The notes beneath the pieces were generated by a model. That model was not told the DNA's origin and searched no databases. It saw only the letters and a program-made list of their open reading frames with translations. Below are positions 17,087 through 25,869 of a stretch of DNA of 64,000 bases, piece by piece. The stretch covers positions 62,001 to 126,000 of the forward strand of contig NZ_JAEQMU010000003.1 in assembly GCF_017908035.1 (NCBI RefSeq), given 5' to 3'. Origin of the DNA: Sphingobacterium tabacisoli (GTDB lineage Bacteria > Bacteroidota > Bacteroidia > Sphingobacteriales > Sphingobacteriaceae). The first letter of the stretch is position 1; each line of letters begins with the position of its first letter. Both the position numbers and the translations under genes were made by a program.

Positions 17087-18475
17087 CTACTTCGAAGAAT
17101 CCCTAACGCAACGACACGAATACCCTGTCGATTTAGAAGCTCCCTGTAAATAATTAGTAGTACCTGAATGGTAGGAATAATGCAGGATAAAAACCCGGGC
17201 ATTATTAGCAGAACTAGATGTTGCTGTCCATAGACCTGCATATTGACCGCTACCGGAAAATGCACCGTCACCTCCGCCTGCGGTACCTGCATTACGATGC
17301 CGTACTGCTGCCATACTAAACCCACTCGCATTATTTGTTGCAACGGCGTTATTACCGATAGCACCAACAGTACTACTGCCCGTCCAATTATCTGCGATTC
17401 CACTGTTATTATCAGCCAGTTCTTTTAGAAAGCTCGTACCACCTCCATACGTAGTCTTCACATAGTCGAACAGCTCTATTAAATCACTTTCTGTTGGAAC
17501 ACGCCACCCTTCAGGACATAACCTCCCTGTATTGACCACACCAAATGTGTAGTATATAAACGGTGTGTTGATCCGTGTGCTATATCCACCAATAGCATCA
17601 AAGGTGATGGCATTCCATCCCGCATTAGTACTTGCATTCGCAATAGCGATATTATCTTTATATCTGGTCGTCTGTAAGTTTTTTAACATCCACCATCGAT
17701 TCCCAAAACGCTTAGTTGGATAGCTATTCCCTTCCACGTCGGTGACGGTACCTGTTGTTGGTTCTGCTCCTTTCTGTGTAATCACAATCCGAATTTCAGA
17801 ATCACCACTCTGTATAGTCACTAATGCCAAACGTTCTTCCTCAGAAATATTTTGCTGCAACATAAACTGCAAGGTATGCGTTCCCTTCCCTGCCTCGTAA
17901 CGAGAAAGACGGATCCAACTCGGAACACCTGTCAAATCAGCATCCTCCACTCTAGCATTCCACGGACCGCTCGTGGTAAAAGTAACAGGAAGGGCATTTT
18001 CTATATTACCTTCAATGGTTTGACTCAGTAATGTTTCATCATCCACAACGATATCAGGCCCATCCTGCGGAAATTCTCCATTTTCCAAAGTCGCTTCTTG
18101 AGTGATACGCACAAGCAACTTAGAATTACCACTCGAGAATGTAATGACTGCGGACCGACGTTGCCCGGTACGATTGCGTTTCAAATCTATCCGCACGATA
18201 TGGCTTCCTTCAATACCATGGTCTGAAGAGGTGGAAATCCAATTTGGCTCATTCGAATCAGAAGTCTGCGCAATACTAGAGGTCCATTCCCCCGTTGTTG
18301 CAAAGAACACTTCATCTGTCCCTTGTATATCATCAGCATAGACTATTTGTTCTAGCGATTGTCCTTCTTTAGCGACTAAATCGACATCCTTGTCTTTTTT
18401 ACACGCATAAAAAAAGCAGAGCAGTACACTTAAAATAGCATAACTACATATTCCTGTTTTTACTCTCATATTCAT
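17087..18475 (-). CDS. Surface lipoprotein with BACON domains and a FISUMP domain
   Basis: A 462-residue protein with a lipoprotein signal (Cys in FFYACKKDKD). Two BACON-type immunoglobulin-like domains follow, at about residues 45-130 and 145-235, each ending in a VRITQE/RIVITQKG strand and with the conserved Trp segments FATTGEWTSS and FTTSGPWNAR. The C-terminal half is a Fibrobacter succinogenes major paralogous (FISUMP) domain: VTDVEGNSYPTKRFGNRWWMLKNL, then GRLCPEGWRVPTESDL and GYSCRCVRD at the end. Such proteins are thought to bind glycans or mucin-like surfaces. Four 90-bp tandem repeats end exactly at its start codon, so its leader is unusual. Confidence 0.88.
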   Translation of the reverse strand: MNMRVKTGICSYAILSVLLCFFYACKKDKDVDLVAKEGQSLEQIVYADDIQGTDEVFFATTGEWTSSIAQTSDSNEPNWISTSSDHGIEGSHIVRIDLKRNRTGQRRSAVITFSSGNSKLLVRITQEATLENGEFPQDGPDIVVDDETLLSQTIEGNIENALPVTFTTSGPWNARVEDADLTGVPSWIRLSRYEAGKGTHTLQFMLQQNISEEERLALVTIQSGDSEIRIVITQKGAEPTTGTVTDVEGNSYPTKRFGNRWWMLKNLQTTRYKDNIAIANASTNAGWNAITFDAIGGYSTRINTPFIYYTFGVVNTGRLCPEGWRVPTESDLIELFDYVKTTYGGGTSFLKELADNNSGIADNWTGSSTVGAIGNNAVATNNASGFSMAAVRHRNAGTAGGGDGAFSGSGQYAGLWTATSSSANNARVFILHYSYHSGTTNYLQGASKSTGYSCRCVRDSSK

Positions 18476-18480
18476 ATGTA

Positions 18481-18840
18481 AATAATTTGTCTTTTAACGG
18501 TCATATGGAATATCCAAAGTATTTTCACTCGTCTTTGTGCAGCCTGTACTACATGGATATTTCATATGTAAATAATTTGTCTTTTAACGGTCATATGGAA
18601 TATCCAAAGTATTTTCACTCGTCTTTGTGCAGCCTGTACTACATGGATATTTCATATGTAAATAAGTTGTCTTTTAACGGCCATATGGAATATCCAAAGT
18701 ATTTTCACTCGTCTTTGTGCAGCCTGTACTACATGGATATTTCATATGTAAATAATTTGTCTTTTAACGGCCATATGGAATATCCAAAGTATTTTCATTC
18801 GTCTTTGTGCAGCCTGTACTACATGGATATTTCATATGTA
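18481..18840. repeat. Four near-identical 90-bp tandem repeats inside the glycan operon
   Basis: Copies occupy 18481-18570, 18571-18660, 18661-18750 and 18751-18840, with the last 10 bases of another unit just before (18471-18480) and the first 7 or so just after. Only a few substitutions separate the copies: T/C at the GGTCATATGG site, one T-to-G in copy 3 and one C-to-T in copy 4. This points to recent amplification. The unit edge coincides with the start region of the BACON/FISUMP gene, so that gene's own leader matches the end of the unit. As 90 is a multiple of 3, the plus strand stays open through the array, but that frame has no support as a gene. Confidence 0.95.
18494..18835 (-). other. 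Four tandem 23-codon mini-ORFs, one per 90-bp repeat
   Basis: On the transcribed minus strand each repeat unit holds one complete small ORF: 18764-18835, 18674-18745, 18584-18655 and 18494-18565. Each starts with ATG inside CATATGAAAT, begins MKYPCSTGC, ends IPYDR or IPYGR, and stops at TAA. An 18-base AT-rich spacer separates each stop from the next ATG. That spacer has the same CAAATTATTTACAT leader as the real gene that follows. The copies differ at the protein level by Asp/Gly and Ser/Asn. They could act as upstream ORFs affecting translation of the BACON/FISUMP gene, or be by-products of a duplicated leader. Translation is unproven. Confidence 0.4.
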
Positions 18841-18923
18841 AATAATTACTTGGTGATCCGCCAGCCGGCGAATCGGTTACTATTTCATGGATACGCTATT
18901 TGTGAGTTTATCTTATTTCATAC

Positions 18924-21296
18924 TTATAGTACTGTATCCTTTTTTTTCAGAATCCAAACTTCGGCTATCTGAGATATCGTCTGTCCTTCCTCTGCTTTCC
19001 ATGTGAGGTTGATCCCCCCATCTAATGTTAGCTTTTTCGGAATTTCAAACTCGTATATACGTGATTTGTCTGGGACCTGGTAGTCGTGCAACGTGTGTCC
19101 ATCCACTACCAATTGGATTTTCTGGTTCTTGAACACACCTCCATAAGCTATACGAATAATATAGGAACTACCTTTGTCCAGGTTATCGTACCTAACAGTG
19201 ACCGGTGTGTCGTATAAACCCGAAATTTGGCGTCTTTGGGCCAATGGTATTTTAGCTTCCGTACTTCCAAAGTAAACACGCGGCGTTTTAAGAGTGCCCG
19301 GATCGGTAGCCCAATTTTCTAAACCCTGAATTCGCATTAATGATTCCGGAGAGCCTAGATTATCATAATACTCCTGACTGCCGACGGAGGTACGGTTTAC
19401 AATTTTACCCAATGCCTCCCTTTGCTCTATTTCGGACGACATACTTTCAATTTTACTGAATTGATCCAGTAGCCATTCCTTATTATTTAATGGAAAATCA
19501 ATATTTCGAGAACTCGACATGGGCTGAATTTCCATAAGCCACCGATAATTATCTCCAATATTCAACGTTCCTGTTTTAGCATTGGCGCTATAGATTTGAT
19601 GACACTTATTTTTATAACTGTTAAATAATTCATCCACATTACGTCTATGGAGAAAACGCTTTGCATTACTGATTACGGTCTCGATTCCAAGCGCTTTATT
19701 TTTAGTTAGTTCGTCCAGCGCCAGGGCTTCCGACTCTGTTTCATAGACCAGCCTTACACTCTGATACATATCATAATATGCCTTGAACAAGAGCATTTGA
19801 AATCTTGGATTATCCAACGTTCCTTTACCTACTGTTTTCTCCAGATCCTGCCAAAGCTTCAGGGTCTGACTAATAGTCGACGAATTAGTTATAAGTGGAC
19901 CATCAAAGTTCTTTTCTAAGCCTTCTACCCCCCTTACAAATAGATCTACATCTTGTATACCTAGGAATAACCGTGCGTAATCTTGTAATGTCACCCGTAC
20001 ATCTGTAGAGGCATCCCATTCCTGGTCGCTCCAAATAAACTTATTCAAATCATCATAATTTGCTTCGGAATAAGTGATACTTCCTGCGTTTAAATCGCTG
20101 TACAGATTATGGATGTGCTTTTGCATGGCGGGCAACGGATTAATACTGGATCTTCCATAAGTCATAGCAAAAGCCATATCCAGATTAAGAACTGGATACT
20201 GTGAGTTCATCGGATGACAAATATCCGGTAGAGTTACCATCTGGACTGAAGGATGCAGATATGAACGCATTTCGAACATCGGTACCTTGCCCCAAGGCGC
20301 AAAAATAAAACCACCCAGCCATTCCTTTCTCTCATTGGTTTTATGGACAAAAGTATCTACCCATTCCTGTGTCATATGAAAAGATTGCATCGACACCCAG
20401 ATTTTTGCTTTAGGCTGTATTTCATTCAACAATCCTTTCAGAACGTCAAGGTAGCCAAAATACTCCGCTGGCTTCAGGGTCCCGGGATCTCCCCCAGGAA
20501 CAAATATCGCATCAACATGAGGCAGTTTACCCAAACGTTCTCTTCTACGTTCCAGTTGCAATTTCAATCCCTCCTCTGTCGTATAGTAACCATTTGCTTT
20601 GTTGTTGTTATCGCATGGATCATACAGCCAGACTTCCATACCGTATTTTTTGCTTGCCGCTATCTGTGATGCTGTGATATCTGTAGAAAGCTGCACGACA
20701 TTCATACCAAATAAAGCCAGATCACGAACATACTGCTCAAAGTAAGCTATCCCCCAAGGTTCGTTTACTCCTTTTTTATGGATATGCAGCCCTTGAGAAC
20801 GTATCGTTTTGCTGGGAGTAGACGAAATCGCCTTTAACAAAGCTAAATCGACATTCTTATCCTTCATCTGTATCTTACGAAGTACATGCCCCACACCATA
20901 TAGACAGCCTCTACTATCATGTCCGATAATAAGTAATGTATTTCGCTTGTCGTTTTTTTTTACCTTAAAGCCGTCTTTACCGATCTTTGGTAAAGCATCT
21001 AATTCGTGGTTGCTTCCTTCTACTCTTGCTTTTGCCGATTTTTCTGTACCGACAAAAATCGTTAGCACTCCCTTCTTGAATGACTCAGGCTTCGACACCA
21101 TCCGAATAGCTACAGTGGACCTTTTTGCAATCTCTTCAGAAAGTACTGTTGCACTTTGCTGAATTAAGGCATCCTGATTATCAAGAACAACAATGTCTAT
21201 TCCCGTATAGGAGGGCTCTTGTCCATGGCTACGAACAATTGTGCCTAAAATTCCTAGAAAGAGCACAACTATCTTTCTCCAATTTTTCATATGCAC
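18924..21296 (-). CDS. Large secreted glycoside-hydrolase-like enzyme with zincin-like N-terminal domain
   Basis: A 790-residue exported protein with a signal peptide (residues 1-25). Residues 30-150 look like the small alpha/beta zincin-like domain that precedes the catalytic barrel in GH20, GH67 and related hydrolases (IVVLDNQDALIQQSATVLSEEIAKR and LLIIGHDSRGCLYGVGHVLRKI). Residues 165-480 fit a TIM barrel (RSQGLHIHKKGVNEPWGIAYFEQYVRDLALFGMNVVQL, then IFVPGGDPGTL and GGFIFAPWGKVP). A helical region and a C-terminal beta-rich domain that may bind carbohydrate follow. I cannot assign a GH family or the catalytic acids. N-acetylhexosaminidase-like or glucuronidase-like activity is possible in this locus. 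Confidence 0.7.
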   Translation of the reverse strand: MHMKNWRKIVVLFLGILGTIVRSHGQEPSYTGIDIVVLDNQDALIQQSATVLSEEIAKRSTVAIRMVSKPESFKKGVLTIFVGTEKSAKARVEGSNHELDALPKIGKDGFKVKKNDKRNTLLIIGHDSRGCLYGVGHVLRKIQMKDKNVDLALLKAISSTPSKTIRSQGLHIHKKGVNEPWGIAYFEQYVRDLALFGMNVVQLSTDITASQIAASKKYGMEVWLYDPCDNNNKANGYYTTEEGLKLQLERRRERLGKLPHVDAIFVPGGDPGTLKPAEYFGYLDVLKGLLNEIQPKAKIWVSMQSFHMTQEWVDTFVHKTNERKEWLGGFIFAPWGKVPMFEMRSYLHPSVQMVTLPDICHPMNSQYPVLNLDMAFAMTYGRSSINPLPAMQKHIHNLYSDLNAGSITYSEANYDDLNKFIWSDQEWDASTDVRVTLQDYARLFLGIQDVDLFVRGVEGLEKNFDGPLITNSSTISQTLKLWQDLEKTVGKGTLDNPRFQMLLFKAYYDMYQSVRLVYETESEALALDELTKNKALGIETVISNAKRFLHRRNVDELFNSYKNKCHQIYSANAKTGTLNIGDNYRWLMEIQPMSSSRNIDFPLNNKEWLLDQFSKIESMSSEIEQREALGKIVNRTSVGSQEYYDNLGSPESLMRIQGLENWATDPGTLKTPRVYFGSTEAKIPLAQRRQISGLYDTPVTVRYDNLDKGSSYIIRIAYGGVFKNQKIQLVVDGHTLHDYQVPDKSRIYEFEIPKKLTLDGGINLTWKAEEGQTISQIAEVWILKKKDTVL

Positions 21297-21302
21297 CTTT
21301 GG

Positions 21303-22391
21303 TTAATTACTAGGTGCCCATACGAGACTTCTAAACGTCTGTCCTGTATTGGACTTTGCCAACACCTTGGATGCTCCCATATTAATATCTTCATTATGAC
21401 CAGACATGTCCGCTATCTCATACAAAACACCATCTCCACCTCGCGTATTGGCGCTTGAGATTATATATAGCTTAGCTTTGCCATTTTCTTCTTTAGCCTC
21501 GACACCGGTCAGATCTTTCAAGTCAGTATACTCACCATTGAAAACCCACTTATTACCTACCTGCGAATACTTAAATATCCCTTCCTGAAATGTCATTACA
21601 TAAGCGACATTCTTTGCCGGCTGGTCTTTCCCGGCCAGGTTAACGATTATGAAACCCGTCCCATTTTTAAAGCGGGGATCTCCTGTTATATTCGCAAACT
21701 TAGTTCCCGGAGTTGTACTATTTTTCGCACTGACACGGTAGAGACGTGCCCCGTCCCCCATGAATAAATCGCCTGCATAAAATCGAATCTGCCGAATACT
21801 CATTCCTCCTATGTGTGTACCTTGATTAGTTCCCTTAGTCAAATGGAAAAGGCCTCCATTTCCTGCGACACCTCCCCCGGACATCCATACATCTGTCCCA
21901 TCTATAGAAGCCGCGCTACGGTATGCATTTTCGCTAAATGGATTGTTTGCCGTAGTTTCAGAATTCACTTTGCCATCAATATCGACAAGAGCAACAACTC
22001 TATTCACTACTGCCGATGACTTATTGACAACAGTCTCCCCTAGTGGGGCATCATAACCCGGCACCACGATATACTTTCCGTTATCAGAAAGACTGATCCA
22101 TCCCGAAAGGATGTCTCTTCCGATAGCTGTAATTCGTCTATTTGCACCGCTTTTGTCTGAAGGTAATGCGATAGATTGTACCAGATCAGCTTTATCAACT
22201 GAAAGCTTATATTCGTCCAGGTAAATCGGACAGGCTTTATCACTATTGATATCACCACTGGAATTGGCATCTCCAATCCTATATATTACCAAGTTGCCCT
22301 GGGTGATTTTCTTTGCTTGTGCTAAAACTATATTAGTTGAAATAAGTATCGCTGAAGCGATTCCTAGAGTCGTTAAAAAACATTTTTTCAT
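21303..22391 (-). CDS. Secreted protein of unknown function, probably a beta-propeller
   Basis: A 362-residue protein with a signal peptide ending near ALA/QAKK. The mature part begins ITQGNLVIYRIGD and is made of short beta-strand segments with repeated hydrophobic-Gly patterns such as GWISLSDNGKYIVVPGYD, GTDVWMSGGGVAGNGGLFHLTKG and LFMGDGARLYRV. These suggest a propeller fold. I recognise no catalytic motif and no named family. The gene sits within the glycan operon, 7 bp from the start region of the hydrolase gene and 26 bp after the SUMF1/sialidase gene. Because of that it is probably exported together with its neighbours and acts on or binds the same substrate. Confidence 0.6.
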   Translation of the reverse strand: MKKCFLTTLGIASAILISTNIVLAQAKKITQGNLVIYRIGDANSSGDINSDKACPIYLDEYKLSVDKADLVQSIALPSDKSGANRRITAIGRDILSGWISLSDNGKYIVVPGYDAPLGETVVNKSSAVVNRVVALVDIDGKVNSETTANNPFSENAYRSAASIDGTDVWMSGGGVAGNGGLFHLTKGTNQGTHIGGMSIRQIRFYAGDLFMGDGARLYRVSAKNSTTPGTKFANITGDPRFKNGTGFIIVNLAGKDQPAKNVAYVMTFQEGIFKYSQVGNKWVFNGEYTDLKDLTGVEAKEENGKAKLYIISSANTRGGDGVLYEIADMSGHNEDINMGASKVLAKSNTGQTFRSLVWAPSN

Positions 22392-22416
22392 GATAATTTG
22401 GGTTTATTAGATTTAA

Positions 22417-24417
22417 TTATTGTGTTAGCCATTGTAAGTTAAAACGGTAGTGCAACGCACTACTAAAGAGATGGATAATATTATCCGGTGTCTGTGTCAA
22501 CGCGAGGTAGCCCTTAGGTTCTGCATGATATTGATCCATCTTAAAATGTCCCGTAAATGCTCCACCATAGAGGTAACGTTCTTTACCATCGGTTATGAGC
22601 TTCTTGATAGGCCATGTCTTCCCTTCATCGTAGGATACTGCCGCATACATTCCGTAACCGATATAGCTTCCTTCCGGCCCCATAAACGGCATTCCCTGTC
22701 GATGTTTTACGTCAATTCTGCCATCTGTAAATGAAATCAGCAATAGTGCTCCTTCATTCAACCTTTTAAGAATTAAGCGTTGTCCGCTTGATATAGGAGG
22801 AAACTCGCTCGCGGCATATCTCCAAGTCCCGCCAAGATCATCCGAGATACTCATCGGCATATAGTTCTTACCGTCCTTCTTGATATTGTCATCGCGTCCT
22901 AATGCCAGTAGTCTTCCATCTTTCAACTCAACAACTCCTGCATGGATACCAGCGATTTTATTCCCTGTTCCATGCTCGCTGTATTGAGGAATTAGATCTC
23001 GATTTTTATCCGATGAAGACCAGGTCTTGCCCTTGTCTTTGGAGATATGTAAAATAGACCCTCCCCGTACCGTTGGCGTCGCGTCACAGACCTGTACTAG
23101 ATAACCTTTGGCTGTCTTAAACATTCCAGCGATAACCTGATTACCGACCTCATGCTCAGGATTTACAAAAACGGGACTTGTCCATGTAAAACCGTTATCC
23201 CTGCTCTCCCGAAGTACAAGAGCTAAATTCTTCCATGTTCCTGCGGCTTCGACACCATTCGTATGATAAATCACGTCTGCTTCCTGGTCATAAAAAAGGG
23301 AAGAGCCTGTCATGTTCCTATCTGGCACATTAAAAAATAGAGACGGTGAGGTCCAACTAGTAGCACCCTCCTTCAATCTGCTTGACAGGACTGTCATTTC
23401 GCGTCCCTTTTCATCTTCTGTAGAAAACCAAACAGCTAATAGATCACCATTTGGTGTCCAGGTGACCGCTGGGCAGTGGTTATGATAAAACAGTCCTTTT
23501 TGTATACCTAATGAATCTGTTTTCACAAAAGAGATAGGTTCCTCAAAGACCGGCTTCTGCATTATACTCCAATTCTTCTTTGGAGCATTGCTCCGCGTAT
23601 TCACGCTCTGACTTTCTTGAAAGGTAAGCTTAGTATCTGTCCTCACTTCTACCACTCGGAATCCCGTAAACATCGTTCTATCTTCAGGTATAAGTGCACT
23701 CCTATTTGCTGAACGAAGAAATTCAACAGGTGTATTATGACTTCCCCCCCGTGTGACACGATATACGCCCTCTTTATAGCCCCCGGGATCTAATGCCACA
23801 TTATCACTATAAGCGCCATAATAATCTAGACACCATTCTTCTACATTGCCATGCATATCGTATATCCCCCACTGATTGGGTGCAGATTGCTTAACATGGA
23901 GAGAAACAACCTTCGGGTCCCAACTTACCACTTGATTTTTTTCCATTGCTTTCGGCAGTACCCGATCGCCTATTGCATAAGGGCTCATGGTACCAGCTCT
24001 GCATACATACTCCCATTCCGCCTCTGTCGGAAGGCGGTAGTTCTTACCTTCTTTCTTAGACAGCCACTCGCAAAAAGCAACCGCATCGTGGTAACTCACA
24101 TAGATAACAGCTTCATCATCCTCATTAGAAAAGCCATTTTTACCCCGTAAAGCCCGATGCGAAGCTTGAAAGGTCTCGTACTGCTTGTTCGTGATTTCGG
24201 TAGCTGCTATACGAAACGCCCCCGTCAGTTGTACCTTATGGGCAGGCGATTCGTCATAGTCCTTACCGTAACCGGCACTCCCCATCAAAAAATATCCTGG
24301 GCTGATATCGACCATTTCCAAACCAATGGAATTGACATGCTGTGCATATACAAATTGCCCCGAATGGAAAACTAAAACAATACCAAATAACAGCTTCATT
24401 AATTTATTCTTTCCCAT
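22417..24417 (-). CDS. SUMF1-like domain fused to a sialidase-like Asp-box domain
   Basis: A 666-residue exported protein with two halves. After the signal peptide, residues 30-255 are a SUMF1/FGE-type domain: MVDISPGYFLMGS, ATEITNKQYE, RLPTEAEWEYVCRAG, MHGNVEEWCLDYYG and RVTRGGSHNTP ... GFRVVEV. The two active-site cysteines of true formylglycine-generating enzymes, expected just after RGGS, are absent (HNTPVEFLRSANRS instead). It is therefore unlikely to activate sulfatases, and no sulfatase gene lies nearby. Residues 290-660 form a BNR/sialidase-fold propeller with Asp-boxes SRDNGFTW, SKDKGKTW, SDDLGGTW and SYDEGKTW. The SUMF1-like part may act as a lectin-like binding module for the propeller enzyme. 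Confidence 0.85.
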   Translation of the reverse strand: MGKNKLMKLLFGIVLVFHSGQFVYAQHVNSIGLEMVDISPGYFLMGSAGYGKDYDESPAHKVQLTGAFRIAATEITNKQYETFQASHRALRGKNGFSNEDDEAVIYVSYHDAVAFCEWLSKKEGKNYRLPTEAEWEYVCRAGTMSPYAIGDRVLPKAMEKNQVVSWDPKVVSLHVKQSAPNQWGIYDMHGNVEEWCLDYYGAYSDNVALDPGGYKEGVYRVTRGGSHNTPVEFLRSANRSALIPEDRTMFTGFRVVEVRTDTKLTFQESQSVNTRSNAPKKNWSIMQKPVFEEPISFVKTDSLGIQKGLFYHNHCPAVTWTPNGDLLAVWFSTEDEKGREMTVLSSRLKEGATSWTSPSLFFNVPDRNMTGSSLFYDQEADVIYHTNGVEAAGTWKNLALVLRESRDNGFTWTSPVFVNPEHEVGNQVIAGMFKTAKGYLVQVCDATPTVRGGSILHISKDKGKTWSSSDKNRDLIPQYSEHGTGNKIAGIHAGVVELKDGRLLALGRDDNIKKDGKNYMPMSISDDLGGTWRYAASEFPPISSGQRLILKRLNEGALLLISFTDGRIDVKHRQGMPFMGPEGSYIGYGMYAAVSYDEGKTWPIKKLITDGKERYLYGGAFTGHFKMDQYHAEPKGYLALTQTPDNIIHLFSSALHYRFNLQWLTQ

Positions 24418-24419
24418 AA

Positions 24420-25862
24420 CTAACGATCTGTTTTAAACGGTGAAGCCGGTAGTCCCTCCTTATTAATAAGATTACTCGTTTCCGGATTGTCCTGCCAAGC
24501 ATATCTTACGCTAACAGGACTTGAGACCTCTGTGCTTGAGACTTCTACTTTATCCTTTACAATTACGGCAGTCGCTGGTACAAAGTTGCCATCGGCTCCA
24601 GCGATATAAAATCCAGATAAAGCCTCATTATTACGCGTCGAAAGGCCTGATCCTAAATGATCAAAAGATAATCTAGCCTTATTTCCAACAATTTTTAGCT
24701 CCTTATAAATCGGCCCTGAGTAAACTACTTGCTTATTGCCGTAGGCGATATATTGTGCTAATAATGCTAACCTTTGTCCCACAGTCCATTTGTTTTTGGG
24801 ATGTATATCTTTAGCTTCACCAACATCTATAGCAACGGCCATTCCTGAGTTGGGAATAGTCTTCCAATTGTTCAATTGTGCATCTCTCAATTCGGCCCAC
24901 TCACTTTTTACCATTTTTGGATTGTATGCCTTATAATTGGCCAATTGGACAAACAAAAAGGGGATATTTCCCTGTCCGATTTTTTTGCGCCAATTTTCTA
25001 CCAATGCAGGCATAAGGTGTTTATATTCTTCTGCTTTACTGACATTTGACTCACCTTGGTACCAGATTACGCCCTTCATCCCATAATTGACAACGGGAGC
25101 TATCATTCCATTATATAACATAATGGGTTCATGGTGTACCTGGAGTTCTTTCTTCGCTGTAAGCACTTTTACTTTCTCCGGATCCTGTATACTATCAAAG
25201 CGCGCTAAATAATGGGGAAATTCGGTTAATGCCTCCTGACTCGCCCAGGACTCTGCTGTGGCACCTCCCCAACTAGCTGAGATCAAACCGATGGGAACAT
25301 TGAGCTTTTGGTGCAGTTCCTTTGCGAAAAAATAAGCTACAGCCGAATAAGCGGGCAACTGTTCGGGCGTTGCTTTACGCCAGCCTATAGATAAGATGTC
25401 GTCTTCAGGGGTATTAGTTCCTTTACGCCCTACTTCTATATGTCTGATCGCAGTAAAGTTATCTTCTGGTTGCAGAGAATATGCTGGCTCGATTTGCTTC
25501 ATCCTCCAATTCATATTAGACTGTCCTGAGCACAACCAAACGTCACCGATGTAGATCTCGCTAATAGTATGCTCAATGTCAATCCCCTTTACAGTCATCT
25601 GATAAGGGCCTCCTGCTTCTGCAGACTCCAATTGAATCGACCAACGTTTGCTCTGATCAGCCTGGGTTTTATACTTTTTACCCTTAAAACTCACTTCAAC
25701 AATCTCCAGGGGATCAGCCCATCCCCATATAGGAATCTTAACATTACGCTGCAACACCATTCCATCTCCCACTAGGCGGGGGAGCTTGACTTTAGAATAA
25801 CCAATAGAAATATTTGCTGTTACTATAACCAACAAAAGATTAAATAATAATAGTTTCTTCAT
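24420..25862 (-). CDS. Sialate O-acetylesterase-family protein
   Basis: A 480-residue secreted SGNH-type esterase. A signal peptide (MKKLLLFNLLLVIVTANISIGYS) leads into a beta-rich N-terminal region (KLPRLVGDGMVLQRNVKIPIWGWADPLE), a hallmark of bacterial sialate O-acetylesterases. The nucleophilic Ser is in VWLCSGQSNMNWRM near residue 116. GVIWYQGESN is the second conserved block, and a Asp-x-x-His candidate is KDIHPKNK near residue 360. Family members remove O-acetyl groups from sialic acids, though some act on acetylated xylan or other glycans. It starts 7 bp after the DUF5017-like gene and ends 2 bp before the SUMF1/sialidase gene, which indicates one transcript. Confidence 0.88.
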   Translation of the reverse strand: MKKLLLFNLLLVIVTANISIGYSKVKLPRLVGDGMVLQRNVKIPIWGWADPLEIVEVSFKGKKYKTQADQSKRWSIQLESAEAGGPYQMTVKGIDIEHTISEIYIGDVWLCSGQSNMNWRMKQIEPAYSLQPEDNFTAIRHIEVGRKGTNTPEDDILSIGWRKATPEQLPAYSAVAYFFAKELHQKLNVPIGLISASWGGATAESWASQEALTEFPHYLARFDSIQDPEKVKVLTAKKELQVHHEPIMLYNGMIAPVVNYGMKGVIWYQGESNVSKAEEYKHLMPALVENWRKKIGQGNIPFLFVQLANYKAYNPKMVKSEWAELRDAQLNNWKTIPNSGMAVAIDVGEAKDIHPKNKWTVGQRLALLAQYIAYGNKQVVYSGPIYKELKIVGNKARLSFDHLGSGLSTRNNEALSGFYIAGADGNFVPATAVIVKDKVEVSSTEVSSPVSVRYAWQDNPETSNLINKEGLPASPFKTDR

Positions 25863-25869
25863 ATGTTAT

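Noticed and set aside
18487-18972. 161-codon plus-strand ORF through the 90-bp repeats
   Set aside because: It stays open only because 90 is divisible by 3, runs against the operon, overlaps the hydrolase gene end, and has no promoter or family match.
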